Positions 54,775-62,818 of a stretch of DNA of 64,000 nt are shown piece after piece. Within the stretch, counting starts at the first letter, position 1, and each line of letters starts with the position of its first letter. The position numbers and the translations under genes are program-made. The notes beneath the pieces are model-generated. The model saw only the letters and a list, made by a program, of their open reading frames with translations, was not told the DNA's origin and made no database searches. This DNA comes from Variovorax sp. 770b2 (GTDB lineage: Bacteria; Pseudomonadota; Gammaproteobacteria; Burkholderiales; Burkholderiaceae_C). Where the stretch lies: contig NZ_FOXJ01000001.1 in the NCBI RefSeq assembly GCF_900115685.1, positions 1,955,796-2,019,795 of the forward strand, given 5' to 3'.

Positions 54775-55125
54775 TTCCGCGTTCTTTCCGGTGATGCGGA
54801 TCATCCAGCGAAAGGTGAGCGCGGTGACGGTCATGGTGAAGGCCGCGCCGACGATGCCGGCCGCCAGGAACGGCAGCCACTCGCGCCCCACCCGCTCGAA
54901 ATGCAGCATGACGCCGGTCACGGCGGGAATGAACAGCAGCATCAGGTTGCGCAGCAAGTGGCCCGAGGTGTCGGTCAGCGCCTGCGGCACGCCGCCGCGC
55001 ACGAGCAGCGCGATGAAGAGCAGCACCATGCCGATCAGCGGACCCGGAATCGGCAGGCCCAGCCACTGCACGAGCAGTTCGCCGGCCAGCTGGCAAAGGA
55101 AGAGAGAGGTGATGGCGTAGAGCAT
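54772..55125 (-). CDS. lrgA: CidA/LrgA family membrane protein
   Basis: The 117-residue protein has four membrane helices. Near the N-terminus it carries LGLPIPGPLIGMVLLFIALL (residues 22-41), the LrgA signature, and then LLRNLMLLFIPAVTGVM. It starts 4 bases after the stop of the cobC decarboxylase gene on the same strand, so it appears to be part of the cobalamin transcript. That linkage is unusual. Confidence 0.92.
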   Translation of the reverse strand: MLYAITSLFLCQLAGELLVQWLGLPIPGPLIGMVLLFIALLVRGGVPQALTDTSGHLLRNLMLLFIPAVTGVMLHFERVGREWLPFLAAGIVGAAFTMTVTALTFRWMIRITGKNAE

Positions 55126-55129
55126 GGTT

Positions 55130-56140
55130 TCAATCTTCGGTGCAAGCGGCTGCGCGTGTCCAGGCCTCCCTCAGCGCCTGCTGGCTCTGCGGCGGCAGAA
55201 CGCCCAGGCGCACGTGGCCCGGCAGGCCGAAGGAGGCGCAGTCGCGCAGCTTGATGCCGCCGGCGCGCAACGCGGCCGCGCGCCGAGGGTAAGGCGCGTC
55301 GGTGCGGGCGCAGAAGAAATTGGCGTCGCTGGGCAGGCACTGCCAGCCCAGCGATTCGCAGAGCGCACGTTGCTGCGCCTTCCAGCTTCGTAGGGTCCGC
55401 AGGCTCTCGGCGAGCCACGCTTGCGCTTCATCGCCGGTCCATGTTTCGAGCAGCGCCACGCCGTGGGTGCCGAGCGGCCATGACGGTGCGAGCCGTTCGA
55501 GCCGCTGCATCAGGGGCGCGGCGGCGGCGTCGTCGGGCGCGATCGCGTAGGCGGCGCGGATGCCGGTGAGGCCCATGGCCTTGTTCGGCGTCCAGAGTTG
55601 CCAGACGCGGTTGCGCTGCGCGGCATCGAGCGAAGCCCGGCCTTCGAGGCGCAGCGGTTCGTAGGCCATGTCCAGAACGCAGGTGCTGCCGGCCTCGGCG
55701 TGCAGTGGGAGATCGTCCTGCGCCTGCCCCAACGGACTCGACGGCTCGCAACACCAGTGCAACGCCGCTTCGCCATACGGCTCCGGCGCACGCAGCACCT
55801 GCAGCCCCCACGCCAGTGCCGCACGCTCGTAGTCGCCGTAGCTGTGCGCCGGCAGCCAGACCTGCCGGCCACCGCCCTGCGCGACGGCCGCACCGATGCG
55901 ATGGATGAATTCGCTCGCGCTCGCAGCGATCACGAGGCGCTCGCCCCCGACGCCATGAAAAGCAGCGAGCCTTTCGCGCAACGACGTGTAGCGCGGGTCG
56001 GGATAGTGCGCAGCGTCGACCGCGCGCAACGCGGCCACCGCTGCCGGACACGCGCCCACCGCGTTGCCGTTGGTCGAGAAGTCGTGCGGCGCCGCACCGG
56101 TCTCGTCGGGGCCGCCATGCAGGGCACTGGTGAGTGTCAT
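55130..56140 (-). CDS. cobC: Threonine-phosphate decarboxylase-like aminotransferase (CobC/CobD type)
   Basis: A 336-residue fold type I PLP enzyme. HDFSTNGNAVGACPAAV is near residues 19-35, followed by YPDPRYTSLRERLA and the Schiff-base lysine in LWTPNKAMGLTGIRAAYAI near 186. The C-terminal small domain ends GIKLRDCASFGLPGHVRLG. It makes the aminopropanol-phosphate linker for the nucleotide loop, acting next to CbiB. The start overlaps the cbiB stop (ATGA). Confidence 0.9.
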   Translation of the reverse strand: MTLTSALHGGPDETGAAPHDFSTNGNAVGACPAAVAALRAVDAAHYPDPRYTSLRERLAAFHGVGGERLVIAASASEFIHRIGAAVAQGGGRQVWLPAHSYGDYERAALAWGLQVLRAPEPYGEAALHWCCEPSSPLGQAQDDLPLHAEAGSTCVLDMAYEPLRLEGRASLDAAQRNRVWQLWTPNKAMGLTGIRAAYAIAPDDAAAAPLMQRLERLAPSWPLGTHGVALLETWTGDEAQAWLAESLRTLRSWKAQQRALCESLGWQCLPSDANFFCARTDAPYPRRAAALRAGGIKLRDCASFGLPGHVRLGVLPPQSQQALREAWTRAAACTED

Positions 56141-57144
56141 GGCCATCTCGCCATCGAAAAGATCGCAAGGATCGCCACCGACGCCACCACCGCCCACGCC
56201 AGCACCGCCCTGCCGGCCAGCACGGCGGTGCGCTGCGTGTCTGCCGCCGCGGCTTTGCGCCCCTCGCCGTTCAAGGTGTAGACCCCGGGCTTGGCAAGCC
56301 GCACGCCGACCAGCAGCGCCATCGCGGCCATCGGCCAGCCGCTGTTGGGCGACGGTGTGCGGCGCGCCTCGCGCCCCAGGTCTCTTGGCCATTGCCATGC
56401 CGCCAGTGCCAGCAGCAGCACGGTGATGCGCGCGGGAAGCCACGAGAGCACATCGTCGGCGCGCGCGGCCCATTTGCCGAGCCAGGTCCAGTCGCGGCCG
56501 TTGCGGAGGCCACGGTAGCCCCACATCGCATCGGCCGTGTTGGCGAAGCGGTAGAGCGCCGCGCCCGGCAGGCCGAGCAGCACGAACCAGAACAGCGGCG
56601 CCACCAGCGAGTCGTTGAGGTTCTCGGCCAGCGACTCGATCGCGCTCTCGCGCACCTCGCGTTCGCTCAGCATGGAGACATCGCGGCTCACCAGCCGGGC
56701 CAGTTGCGCCCGGCCCGCATCGAGCGACACGGCCAGCGCCGCCTCGACCGCCAGCACTTCGTCGCGCAGCATCCGCCATGCGAAGAGCGGCTTCAACAAC
56801 AGCCCCAGCAGCGCGGCCGCGGCCCATGCGGGGAGATGCAGCGTGACGAGCGATTGCAGCAGCAACGCCGCGCACCAAACCGCCATGCCGCCGATGCACC
56901 AGGTCAACGCGCCGATGAAGAACAGCGGCAGGTCCACGCGCTTCACCTGGTGGGGCCGGGGCGCGATGCGCGAACCGACCCAGCCGAGGTACTGCCCCAT
57001 CCAGACCACGGGATGCAAGCGCGCCGTCGGCTCGCCCAGCCAGCGGTCGATGGCCAGCGCGAGCCAGAGCGCCGCGATGGCGACGAGGGCATGGGCGAAG
57101 GCCAAGGAGAAAGAAAAAGAAAAGGCAGGCATGGGCGCCGTCAT
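56137..57144 (-). CDS. cbiB: Adenosylcobinamide-phosphate synthase CbiB/CobD
   Basis: The 335-residue membrane enzyme attaches the aminopropanol linker to cobyric acid. Family features are the N-terminal LAIDRWLGEPTARLHPVVWMG near residues 30-50, RESAIESLAENLNDSLVAPLFWF near 170-192, and RTPSPNSGWPMAAMA near 268. It is 9 bases after cobN and is coupled to the next gene. An internal ATG at 57132 could also start it. Confidence 0.95.
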   Translation of the reverse strand: MTAPMPAFSFSFSLAFAHALVAIAALWLALAIDRWLGEPTARLHPVVWMGQYLGWVGSRIAPRPHQVKRVDLPLFFIGALTWCIGGMAVWCAALLLQSLVTLHLPAWAAAALLGLLLKPLFAWRMLRDEVLAVEAALAVSLDAGRAQLARLVSRDVSMLSEREVRESAIESLAENLNDSLVAPLFWFVLLGLPGAALYRFANTADAMWGYRGLRNGRDWTWLGKWAARADDVLSWLPARITVLLLALAAWQWPRDLGREARRTPSPNSGWPMAAMALLVGVRLAKPGVYTLNGEGRKAAAADTQRTAVLAGRAVLAWAVVASVAILAIFSMARWP

Positions 57145-57153
57145 TCTCGCGAA

Positions 57154-60100
57154 TCAGGCAGCGACGGCAGCCGGGTGCCGCGCCCGGCCGCGCCGCCACT
57201 GCGCGAAGGCGCCGAGCGCGATGAGCAGCGCCGCGCCGAACGCGACCCAGAGGCGGAGCACCACGGTCTCGGCCTTCGGCGGCGGTGCCTCGTCGGGCGT
57301 GGGTTCGAGCTTGAGGCCGGCCACGTGCTGGGTGCCGCTGTCTTGCGCGGGGGCGGCCTCGTCGGGTGCCGGTGCGGGCGAAGGCGCGGAGAGCGGCGTA
57401 GCCACGGGCGCCCTCTGCGCTTCCCGCGCTTCCCGCGCTTCCCGCACGTCCCGTACTTCCACGGGCGCGGCAGCCCGCGGTGCCAGTTCCGCCTGCACGA
57501 AGCGCTGCACCGCCGTATTGCGTTCGCGCAGGCCCGTGGCGCGAACGGCCTCGGCGTAAGCCTTCGCCAGCTCGCGCCGCGTCGCGGCATCGGGCGCCCA
57601 GTAGTTCAGCCGCACCGCGTCGAGCATGCGCTCCAGCGTCTGCGCGAAGGCCGCGCGGTTGTCGCCTTCCAGCCATTCGCGCGTGCCCAGCCTGTACCTG
57701 TCGCGCACGTACACGTCGTGCAGCGACTGCCACTGGTCCTGGCGCACCGTGCCGGGCGCGGTGACCTGCCAGCCCCAGAGGAACTGCGCGGTCTTGAGCA
57801 CCTGCAGCGTGCCGCTGTAGCCCTCGGCCTTCTGCGCCTGGATCCATTGCGGGTGCAGGTAGCGCGTCTGCATTTCGCGCGCGATGGCGCCGGCGGCGGT
57901 GTCGGTGCGCACCGCGCCGCCGTCGCGCAGGTTCTGCACGTACAGCGCCGGGTCCTTGCCCGTGAGCTGGCGCACGGCCTGCGCGATGCCGCCGAGGTAC
58001 TGGAACGGATCGTCGTTGGTGAGCACGCCGTAGAGATTGGACGTGCGCGCCATCAGCGCCGCATCGACCTGCGCGAGGTTGCCCGCGTAGGCGCCGGGCC
58101 GCGCCACGCCGTCGAGCCCTTGCCCGTAGGCGTGGCCCATGCGGTCCATGTAGAGCCGCGCCATCTGCGCATCACCACCGCCGCGGCGCTGCGAAGCCCA
58201 CACATCGCTCGCGAGCGCAGCTTCTTCGAGCCCGGCACCGTAGCTGCCCTGCTCGTTCGAGAACACGCGCGCGGTCGACCAGCGCGTCGCCTCGGCCGGC
58301 GTGGCGCCTTCCGCGCGCAGCTTGCGGGCCAGCGCGTTGCTGTGCCGCGCGACGGCGTTGCCGGGCTCGTCCAGCGCGGCCACCTGCTGCACCGCCTCGT
58401 CGAGCCAGCGCATCACGTTGGGAAACTGGTCGCGGTACGAGCCCGTCACGCTGACCAGCACGTCCATGCGCGGCCGCTTCAGCGCCGATGCGGGCAGCAC
58501 CTCGATGCCGGCGATGCGCCCTGCCTCGTCCCAGCGCGGCTTCACGCCCATGGCGTAGAAGGCCTGGCTCTCCATCACGCCCTGATGGCGCGAGGCCTCG
58601 CCGGCCCAGAGGGTGAAGGCGATCTTTTCGGGCGGCTTGCCGGCGTGGCCTTTGGCGTGTTCGGCGATCCATGCGTCCATCGCGGCGACGCCGATGTCCC
58701 ACGCGGCCCGCGTCGGCACACGGCTCGGGTCGAAACCGTAGAGATTGCGCCCGGTCGGCAGGCTGTCGGGATTGCGCACCGGGTCGCCGCCGTAGCTGGC
58801 TTTGAGGTAGCGGCCGTCGAGCGCGGTGAGCAGGCCTTCGATTTCTTCGTTGTGCGCGAGTGCGGCGTCGATCTTCTGCGCGCGCAGGGCCATGGTTCGC
58901 AGCGCCTTGGCATCCGCGCCCATTGCGCTCGCGGTATCGGCATCCTTGACCGCGACTTCGACCCATCGTGCGAGGCGCGAAGCCGCGATGTTCTTCGCAT
59001 CGACAAGGAAGGCCTCATCGACGTCTTCGCCCAGCGCCTCGGCCAGCGGCTTGCCAAGGATCTGCAGGATCGTCATGCGGCGACGCTCCGCATCCGGCGC
59101 CTGCCCGAAGGTTGCGAGGCCCAGCGGCTGCGCGGTCTGCGCCAGTTCGTCCAGGTACGGATGCAGCACCGCGATGAAGCCGGCGAAGTCGGCGCGAATG
59201 CGTGCGGGCGTCCATTTCAGGTCGCGGTCGTAGTGCTGTTCGACGAACTCCGCGGCGAGCTCTTTTTCCATCGCGGCTTTCACCGGCCCGGGCGACAGCG
59301 TCTCCCAGTCGTGCATCCGCTCATGCATTGCCTGCACGCCGGGGCGAAAGCCCGCGGGCGCGAACATCGGTGTCGAGTGGCTCACCATCGTCGCGCGGCC
59401 GCGGCGCTTGGCGGTCGTGGCCTCGCCGAGGTTGTCCATGATGTACGGGTAGACGTTGGGCAGGTCGCCGAGCGCGAGCAGCGGATCGTCCTGCACCGAG
59501 AGCCCGCGCTCCTTGCCGGCCGACCATTCGACCGTGCCGTGCGTGCCCACGTGCACGACCGCGCTCGCGCCGAACTGCGTGCGCAGCCACAGGTACGTCG
59601 CCAGGTAGCCATGGCTCAGCGGAATGGCCGAGCGGTGGTAGACCTGCTCCGCCTTGCCCGCCACCTGCGTACCGGGCTCGAAGCGCGGCGGCTGGCGCAG
59701 CACGACGACGTTGCCGAACTGCACGCGCGGGACGACGAAGGCTTGCTCGCCCGCGACGGGCCGCAGCATCGTCGATTTCTCCGGTGGCCCCCAGTAGGTC
59801 TCGATGCGGCGCTGCGTCTCCACCGGCAGTGCGCGAAACCACGCGACGTAGCGCGACAGCGGCAGCGAATCGGCCAGTCCCTTGTCGAGCAGCGGCTGCA
59901 ACGCATCGCCGCCATCGACGGGGTAGTAGGCCTTCATGGTCGCCTGCACCTGCGCGATGAGCGCGTCCGCGCCGGGTATCTCGGTGCGGTAGCCCGCCGA
60001 CTGCATCGCCGCCAGCATGTGGTTCACGCTGCGCGGCACGTTGAGAAACGACGCACCGAAGTTCGCCTCGCCCGGCGGGTAGTTGTAGACCAGCAGCGCG

Positions 60101-61215
60101 ACGCGCCGGTCCGCGGCCGGCGTGCGCTGCAGCCGCAGCAGCGCAGCGGCCTTGCCGGCCACCGCGTCGATCTGCGCGGGCAGCGGCTGCAGCGTGCCGC
60201 CGGCGGCATCGCGCGCGCTCACGAGCATCGGGTCGGTCATGCCGGCCAGTTCGCTCGGGCTGTAGTAGGAGGCGATGTCGGTCTGCGCGAGGCCGTCCTT
60301 GCTTGCGGCCCACTGGGTAGCGTCCATCGCGAGCGACGGCAGGGTCTGCAGCACCGGCACGCCGATGCGCTCCAGCTCGGCCTTGCGCTCGTTCGGCGTG
60401 AAGACCAGCGCGGCGTTGACGATCAGGTCGGCCACGCGGCGCCCGTCCCCATCGCCCGCGTGCGTCATGCGAAAGAACAGGTCCTTCTGCTGGCGTGGGC
60501 CGTAGAAGGCGTAGGCGCGAAGGCCGCGCTGTTCGAGTGCGCCGATCAGCGTGTCGAGCCAGCCGGTGTCGTCGCCCGTCACGGTGGCGCCGTTGATGGC
60601 GATGGCGACGGTTCCGGTCGTGCCGGGCAGCTTGTCCACTGCCGCGAGGCCGGTCTCGATGCGCGGCCAGCGCGGGTGATAGAAGCCCGAGAGCGGCGTC
60701 GGCACGGGTGGCGGCAGTCCGTTCACGTCGTCGATCTGCGCCAACGCCTTCATCGCCGACTTCAGGTTGGCCGCTCCCGCGAACCGCCAGTACGCCCGCA
60801 ACCGCTGTGCCCAGGCCGCATCGACGCCGCGTTCGGCAGCGAGCGGCGCGGCGCTGGAGGTTTGCCCCTTGGCCACGAGCGCGAACTCGCCGATCAGCAC
60901 ATACGGCACGGCACTGCGCGAAACCACATCGCCGAAGCGCGCCGCCGCGGCCTGCGCCACGCTGATGTGTGGCGCATCGATCACCAGCAGCCGCGTGCCG
61001 TCGAGGGCCGCTGCCAGCGCTTCAGGCGAATCCTTCGCGGCCGACACCACCTGCAGCGGCAGCCCCGCTTCGTGCGCCGCTTCCTGCAGCCGCACCACGC
61101 GCGCCGGGGACACCAGCGATGTGCTCAGCACCACGATGCGCGAAGGCTCGTCCGGCTCGGCGTGTGCGCAGAACGCCAGCGCCATCAGCAAGAGCCAGGC
61201 GAGGAGGCGCGTCAC
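57154..61215 (-). CDS. cobN: Exported, membrane-anchored CobN-family cobaltochelatase large subunit
   Basis: The 1353-residue protein has the CobN/BchH catalytic domain. VHVGTHGTVEWSAGKE is near residues 554-569, AWDIGVAAMDAW near 845 and VTGSYRDQFPNVMRW follows. Unlike textbook CobN it begins with a signal peptide (hydrophobic residues 4-17, AHA at 17-19). It ends with a disordered Pro/Ala-rich segment (about 1258-1315), one membrane helix (about 1320-1338) and a basic tail. The topology therefore places the chelatase domain in the periplasm. The GTG start overlaps the stop of the DUF2149 gene (GTGA). CobS and CobT AAA partners are not in this window. The reaction could be metal insertion or removal on a corrinoid or another tetrapyrrole. 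Confidence 0.9.
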   Translation of the reverse strand: MTRLLAWLLLMALAFCAHAEPDEPSRIVVLSTSLVSPARVVRLQEAAHEAGLPLQVVSAAKDSPEALAAALDGTRLLVIDAPHISVAQAAAARFGDVVSRSAVPYVLIGEFALVAKGQTSSAAPLAAERGVDAAWAQRLRAYWRFAGAANLKSAMKALAQIDDVNGLPPPVPTPLSGFYHPRWPRIETGLAAVDKLPGTTGTVAIAINGATVTGDDTGWLDTLIGALEQRGLRAYAFYGPRQQKDLFFRMTHAGDGDGRRVADLIVNAALVFTPNERKAELERIGVPVLQTLPSLAMDATQWAASKDGLAQTDIASYYSPSELAGMTDPMLVSARDAAGGTLQPLPAQIDAVAGKAAALLRLQRTPAADRRVALLVYNYPPGEANFGASFLNVPRSVNHMLAAMQSAGYRTEIPGADALIAQVQATMKAYYPVDGGDALQPLLDKGLADSLPLSRYVAWFRALPVETQRRIETYWGPPEKSTMLRPVAGEQAFVVPRVQFGNVVVLRQPPRFEPGTQVAGKAEQVYHRSAIPLSHGYLATYLWLRTQFGASAVVHVGTHGTVEWSAGKERGLSVQDDPLLALGDLPNVYPYIMDNLGEATTAKRRGRATMVSHSTPMFAPAGFRPGVQAMHERMHDWETLSPGPVKAAMEKELAAEFVEQHYDRDLKWTPARIRADFAGFIAVLHPYLDELAQTAQPLGLATFGQAPDAERRRMTILQILGKPLAEALGEDVDEAFLVDAKNIAASRLARWVEVAVKDADTASAMGADAKALRTMALRAQKIDAALAHNEEIEGLLTALDGRYLKASYGGDPVRNPDSLPTGRNLYGFDPSRVPTRAAWDIGVAAMDAWIAEHAKGHAGKPPEKIAFTLWAGEASRHQGVMESQAFYAMGVKPRWDEAGRIAGIEVLPASALKRPRMDVLVSVTGSYRDQFPNVMRWLDEAVQQVAALDEPGNAVARHSNALARKLRAEGATPAEATRWSTARVFSNEQGSYGAGLEEAALASDVWASQRRGGGDAQMARLYMDRMGHAYGQGLDGVARPGAYAGNLAQVDAALMARTSNLYGVLTNDDPFQYLGGIAQAVRQLTGKDPALYVQNLRDGGAVRTDTAAGAIAREMQTRYLHPQWIQAQKAEGYSGTLQVLKTAQFLWGWQVTAPGTVRQDQWQSLHDVYVRDRYRLGTREWLEGDNRAAFAQTLERMLDAVRLNYWAPDAATRRELAKAYAEAVRATGLRERNTAVQRFVQAELAPRAAAPVEVRDVREAREAREAQRAPVATPLSAPSPAPAPDEAAPAQDSGTQHVAGLKLEPTPDEAPPPKAETVVLRLWVAFGAALLIALGAFAQWRRGRARHPAAVAA
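57419..57463 (-). repeat. 9-bp tandem repeat inside cobN
   Basis: Three perfect copies of GCTTCCCGC (57419-57445) and two degenerate ones encode a VRDVREAREAREA-type charged repeat. It lies in the flexible stretch between the CobN catalytic domain and the Pro-rich membrane-proximal linker. Copy number could vary without breaking the frame. Confidence 0.8.
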
Positions 61216-61577
61216 TTCCCGCCCTGCACCGCCGAAGCTGCCGGAACGGCGTCCGCCGGCACATAGACCATCGTGCCGTCCTTCAGCCGCCAGGCCGTAC
61301 CGGCCTTCTCGCCGTCGCCCTGCCCCGTCGCGCCGCTGGCCTTGAAGCGCGTGACCTTCTGCCCTTCGCGCGTGATGATCTCCATGTCCGGCTTGCCCTC
61401 GTTGCGGATGATCGTCACCTTGTCCTGCGCGAACGGGTTCATCGGGTTGTTGATGACCGCGATCATCAGCATGCCGATGACCACCATGAACACGTCGATC
61501 AGGTTGATGGTCGAGAGCACCGGGTCGTCGTCGTCCGTGTCCAGGCTGCTCAGGATCGAGAACTGACGACGGGTCAT
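61212..61577 (-). CDS. DUF2149 protein, ExbD-like
   Basis: A 121-residue protein with an acidic N-terminus (DTDDDDPV) and one membrane helix at residues about 26-44. The sequence NLIDVFMVVIGMLM has the form of ExbD/TolR, where the Asp (here residue 28) carries protons. A small periplasmic domain follows. I recognise it as DUF2149, a family that accompanies CobN-like genes. It lies between an ExbB-type channel gene and cobN, and its stop overlaps the cobN GTG. Confidence 0.82.
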   Translation of the reverse strand: MTRRQFSILSSLDTDDDDPVLSTINLIDVFMVVIGMLMIAVINNPMNPFAQDKVTIIRNEGKPDMEIITREGQKVTRFKASGATGQGDGEKAGTAWRLKDGTMVYVPADAVPAASAVQGGK

Positions 61578-61619
61578 CGGTGCACCCTTGGCGCTGCGCG
61601 CCTTCCCGCCAAGCGGGAG

Positions 61620-61653
61620 CGAGCTTGCTCGGGGCGGCCCGGCGCGGCGCTCA
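61620..61653 (-). repeat. 34-bp intergenic repeat, copy between exbB and DUF2149 gene
   Basis: It matches 54741-54774 with a single difference. On the minus strand it starts with the exbB stop codon and is followed by a short inverted repeat (CCCGCTTGGCGGG) and the AAGGG ribosome binding site of the DUF2149 gene. Confidence 0.75.
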
Positions 61654-62124
61654 TGACAAGCGATCCCGCGCATCGAGCACCATCACCAGTTCGCGCATCA
61701 GCCAGCGGCGACGCACCGTGTAGACCACGAAGGTGATCGAGGCCGAGGCGAGCGCCACGATCACCGCGGCGAACGCGGGCGCAAGGCTCTGCGCCACGCC
61801 GTGCGATTCGCCCGACGCAACGGCCACCAGCGCCGGCCCCATCGGGATCATGGTGGCGATGAGCCCGAGCATGGGCGCCACGCGGCTGCACAGGCGCACG
61901 CCTTCGAGGTGCTTGAGCACCACCAGCTCCATCTGCTCCTGGCTCGCATCGGCATGGCGCCGCAGCGCCAGCACGCGCGAGGGGTCGCGGCGGCGCTGCA
62001 GGTACTCGATGCCGAAGGCGCCGAGGCAATACACCGCATAGACGAAGGACAGCAGCACGCCGAGCGTCACGGGCCAGAGGAACAGGCGCGCGATCTCGAA
62101 GAGGACGGTATCGAAGGCCAGCAT
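61651..62124 (-). CDS. MotA/TolQ/ExbB proton channel family protein
   Basis: A 157-residue protein with three membrane helices, near residues 10-38, 85-105 and 115-140. The TolQ/ExbB-type block is RVAPMLGLIATMIPMGPALVAVA, followed by a helix with small and hydroxyl residues and a cytoplasmic EYLQRRRDPSRVLALRRHADA helix. It is shorter than classical ExbB and resembles the channel proteins found beside CobN/DUF2149. Its ATG overlaps the bluB stop by one base (TGATG). Confidence 0.85.
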   Translation of the reverse strand: MLAFDTVLFEIARLFLWPVTLGVLLSFVYAVYCLGAFGIEYLQRRRDPSRVLALRRHADASQEQMELVVLKHLEGVRLCSRVAPMLGLIATMIPMGPALVAVASGESHGVAQSLAPAFAAVIVALASASITFVVYTVRRRWLMRELVMVLDARDRLS

Positions 62125-62813
62125 CAGGCGGTTTCCACGGAAGACGGGGTAAGGGAAAACAGGTCCGACGGCTGGCCCCAGCGCTCGTCGAACACCAGTG
62201 CCGAGAGCGGTTCGCGCTTCGACCAGCGTTCGCGCTGCAGAATCGGCTCTTCGTAGAAATCGTGCACCGGGCCCAGGCACAGCAAGGCGATGGGCTCGGC
62301 GCCTTCGGGCAGGCCGAGCAAGGCGCTCAATTCGGCCGGATCGAACAGCGACACCCACCCCATGCCCAGCCCTTCGGCACGCGCCGCGAGCCAGAGGTTC
62401 TGGATCGCACAGGAGGCCGAGGCCAGGTCCATCTGCGGCAGGGTGCGGCGGCCGAACACGTGCTTGTCGCGGCCATCGGCGAGCGACACGGCCAGCAACT
62501 CGGCCGCATCGAGCAGGCCCTGCACCTTCAGGCGCATGAATTCGTCTTCGCGCTCGCCGAGGGCGCGCGCCGTGAGCACGCGTTCGCGCTCGACCGCATC
62601 GTGCAGGCGATGGCGCAGTGCGGCATCGCGGATGCGGATGAAGCGCCACGGCTGCATGAAGCCGACGCTGGGCGCGTGATGCGCCGCTTCGAGCAGCGTG
62701 CGCAGGACGTCGGGCGCGACCGCGCCACCCGCGAAGTGCCGCATGTCGCGCCGCTCGCGGATGGCGCGGTACACCGCCCTCGTCTCGTCGGCCGCGAATG
62801 CGTGCTGCGCCAT
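62124..62813 (-). CDS. bluB: 5,6-dimethylbenzimidazole synthase BluB
   Basis: A 229-residue nitroreductase-fold flavin destructase that turns FMNH2 plus oxygen into the lower ligand DMB. RRDMRHFAGGAVAPDVL is near residues 20-36, HHAPSVGFMQPWRFI near 45-59, MDLASASCAIQNLWLAARAEGLGMGWVSLFDP near 128-159, and LCLGPVHDF near 180. These are BluB-specific rather than general nitroreductase blocks. Product is used by CobT of cluster A. The stop overlaps the start of the channel gene. Confidence 0.93.
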   Translation of the reverse strand: MAQHAFAADETRAVYRAIRERRDMRHFAGGAVAPDVLRTLLEAAHHAPSVGFMQPWRFIRIRDAALRHRLHDAVERERVLTARALGEREDEFMRLKVQGLLDAAELLAVSLADGRDKHVFGRRTLPQMDLASASCAIQNLWLAARAEGLGMGWVSLFDPAELSALLGLPEGAEPIALLCLGPVHDFYEEPILQRERWSKREPLSALVFDERWGQPSDLFSLTPSSVETA

Positions 62814-62818
62814 CGCGC

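Noticed and set aside
56134..61266. A 1710-codon open frame on the plus strand opposite cobN and cbiB
   Set aside because: High-GC genes keep the opposite strand open. The translation is rich in Arg, His and Gln with no domain, while the minus strand encodes clear CobN and CbiB.
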